Positions 39,590 through 41,273 of a stretch of DNA of 41,273 bases are shown here, piece after piece; within the stretch, counting starts at the first letter, position 1, and every line of letters begins with the position of its first letter. The notes below the pieces were generated by a model. It saw only the letters and a list, made by a program, of their open reading frames with translations, searched no databases and had not been told where the DNA came from. The stretch is from positions 151,959 to 193,231 of the forward strand of contig BFEA01000179.1 in assembly GCA_003427395.1 (NCBI GenBank), given 5' to 3'. Source of the stretch: Chara braunii (Eukaryota; Streptophyta; Charophyceae; Charales; Characeae). Made by a program: the position numbers and the translations under genes.

Positions 39590-40033
39590 CGCGGATTTTC
39601 TTTTCTTTTTCTTTCGTCTCTCAAATTCAGCTTTTACGACCTGGGCTATACAGGGGACCCCAGCAAGCAGAGCAACCTTTGAATGGAGGGGCTGCATTTT
39701 GCCCCCTGCCCTAACTGCGGGGGTCAGGGAGTAGGGTGTGTGGGCCTGGCGAACACGAAGACCGAGCATTTTGCCTGTATCTGTCCCTCCCGCTTCTTCT
39801 TCCCCCACCTGCATCAAGTATCAGCAGTGTCTAAGGCCAACACTCTTCCACACACCGCACACAACCGACGCGCACATAAATTCACACCCGTATTGGCTAA
39901 AGTTCGTATTAGGGGGAGCAGGGCGACTGTCTCAGCTGGTTGGCACCAAGCATGCTTCAGGTGGCTAGTGAGGATTGAACCTACCATTTTTCCCGAATGC
40001 CACTTGCGTGCCTAACCAACTGAGCTAGGCGTC
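39590..40033 (-). mobile_element. tRNA-derived SINE (copy 2)
   Basis: On the minus strand, the A-box TAGCTCAGTTGG (40027-40016) and B-box GGTTCAATCC (39981-39972) are spaced as in a tRNA. The intervening GGCACGCAAGTGGCATTCGG closely matches SINE copy 1 (GGCACGCAAGTAGCATTCAG). The body has an ACTGCTGAT segment followed by a G/A-rich stretch, as in copy 1. It ends GGGGTCCCCTGTATAG and a long A/G-rich tail (AAAGAAAAAGAAAAGAAAA) near 39594-39613. Confidence 0.72.
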
Positions 40034-40671
40034 TTACTTGGCCAGGCAGATCGAAGGTTCTGCATCGCATCTTTGTTGAGGTCGGGAATCACTAGCTCAC
40101 AAATGAGGTGTGATGTTTTCCATTTGGAAGGAAGATAGGTGTCGGTCTTGCATCCTGCTGATGGTTTGCGGCGATCCGACTTGAGGATATGTAATTCAGC
40201 TGGAAACGTATTTTTCTCTTGTCTTTTTCTCTTTAACATGATCTATCCTTTCCAAAACTCAGCTGGAAACCAGGCCAGCTGCTATGAAACCATAAAAGTT
40301 GGCAAAGTTGCTGCATGGGATGATGGCCTGCATCCTACCAATGCGACTGCTGCTGAAAGTGCGGCGCCTCCACCACCATTATCATCACGGCTTACATCAC
40401 CATGATCACCATCACTGCCACCACCACCATCTACTTAGAGAACACAACTGCCCCACGTTCTTCCTCTTCTTCGTCCTCCTACTCCCCTTCGCGAGCCTCC
40501 CCTGTGTCATAATCCTCATCATCAATGCATTTGTGCTCAGATCAGACGTCACCGAGGCCTCATCAGCGGATGCCTTGATGGTCAGGTCGGCTGTCACGGA
40601 GGCCTCCTCAGCGGAGATGGTCCTATCTCCACCAGCACCTACTAGACAGCGCCCCCGTATGTAGTTGAACA
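40034..40671. other. No gene recognised; small repeats
   Basis: Contains a (CAY)n-like stretch at about 40370-40435 and two imperfect copies of a GTCACNGAGGCCTC-containing unit (about 40546-40575 and 40591-40620). Short frames encode His-rich or Ser/Ala-rich peptides explained by these repeats. Confidence 0.5.
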
Positions 40672-40760
40672 CAGGGCTGTAAACCCGGTCCCACCGGGGG
40701 GTCCACCCCCAACCGGAACTGGGCCGGTTGCCCCCCGGTCGGCTACAGTGCATTGCCGAA
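40672..40760 (+). mobile_element. Possible hAT-type transposon terminus
   Basis: CAGGGCTGTAAACCCGG followed by GGTCC/GGACC-like and CCGGTT motifs resembles the terminal repeats of plant hAT elements (C/TAGGG.TG.AAAC.GG plus GGCC-rich subterminal motifs). The matching opposite end is not in the window. Tentative. Confidence 0.28.
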
Positions 40761-41203
40761 ATGTGGCCGAATCAAAAAATTTTTGGGCCAGTAGGCCCCC
40801 ACGCGGGTTGTAGGGGCCTCCTAGTGCTAAAACAAATCGAAATGGGTCCGGTAGGGCAGCCTCCAAATTTTGAAAAGGGCTGCCTCTCTGGACCGGTGAT
40901 CTGGAAAGATCGACGGCCCAGGTGAGGCCTCCCTTTTGGAAACTTGGAGGAGGCCTCCGGCCTTCGATTTCCCGCCTCGCCCTGACTCACCAGCCGTTCC
41001 GCCAAGAAGCCGATGACCACACTGTCGTCGCCCGTCGCCGTCGTCGTGCAGCGAAGCCAGCCCCTCGCTAGACAGCTCGCCGCAGGTATGTTTTCTTCTT
41101 CTTCTCCCTCCTCCCGCCCACCAGCGTGCCACAGTTATGTTTCGTTCTTCTTCTTCTTCTCCTTACATGTATCGAAGTGTAGGCGTGCGAGAAGGCGCTC
41201 GGT
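40761..41203. other. No gene recognised
   Basis: GC-rich sequence with CTTCTTCTT runs near 41091-41165. The short frames have no recognised similarity. If 40672 is a transposon end, this would be its interior. Confidence 0.45.
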
Positions 41204-41221
41204 ACACACACACACACACAC

Positions 41222-41273
<52 letters not shown>
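41204..41273. repeat. (AC)n then (AG)n microsatellite at window end
   Basis: AC run (41204-41222) followed by an AG run (41224-41273) that reaches the right edge. Confidence 0.97.

Noticed and set aside
40299-40664. His-rich frame of 121 codons
   Set aside because: Produced by a (CAY)n-like repeat and a short duplicated unit; not convincing as a gene.

Overview
The window is nuclear DNA from a plant-lineage eukaryote. A charophyte alga such as Chara braunii is my best guess, from the combination of a plant-type gene, very long repeat-filled introns, plant-type retrotransposons primed by initiator tRNA-Met, and abundant (GA)n/(TG)n microsatellites. The species is an inference. Both ends of the window are (GA)n tracts, as expected of a contig broken at simple repeats.

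The central result is one protein gene that occupies most of the window. Four short exons on the + strand (2653-2855, 6996-7236, 10132-10249, 38083-38276) join in frame into a 251-residue protein of the TSJT1/AILP1 family (stem-specific protein TSJT1; aluminium-induced protein with YGL and LRDR motifs; class-II glutamine-amidotransferase-like fold). Coding sequence is 756 nt of a 35.6 kb span. Introns are about 4.1, 2.9 and 27.8 kb. The last intron appears to start with a GC donor and ends beside a (TG)n tract.

Left flank (1-2652): (GA)n, a tRNA-derived SINE with an internal 108-bp duplication, a poly(A) tract, a U6 snRNA-like copy on the minus strand, a candidate MITE (1800-2195), then a CT-rich probable 5' UTR. 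Intron 1: a long pyrimidine-rich block and a tRNA-Ser-like relic. Intron 2: a truncated U6-related copy, (AG)n and three tandem duplications.

Intron 3 (10250-38082) is a nest of decayed retroelements. Ty3/gypsy element B (minus strand) has LTRs at 11236-11324 plus 20092-20673 and at 27530-28273. Ty3/gypsy element A (plus strand, 11325 to about 20091) sits inside the left LTR of B. Then come a G/A-rich tandem-repeat region, an L1-type LINE (about 31664-33095), and a third gypsy fragment, C (about 33100-36322), related to B. All are disabled by stops, frameshifts, deletions or lost catalytic residues.

Right flank (38277-41273): probable 3' UTR, a second copy of the tRNA-derived SINE on the minus strand, a possible hAT-like terminus, and (CA)n/(GA)n at the end. 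I see no CRISPR array, rRNA, operon or bacterial sequence.
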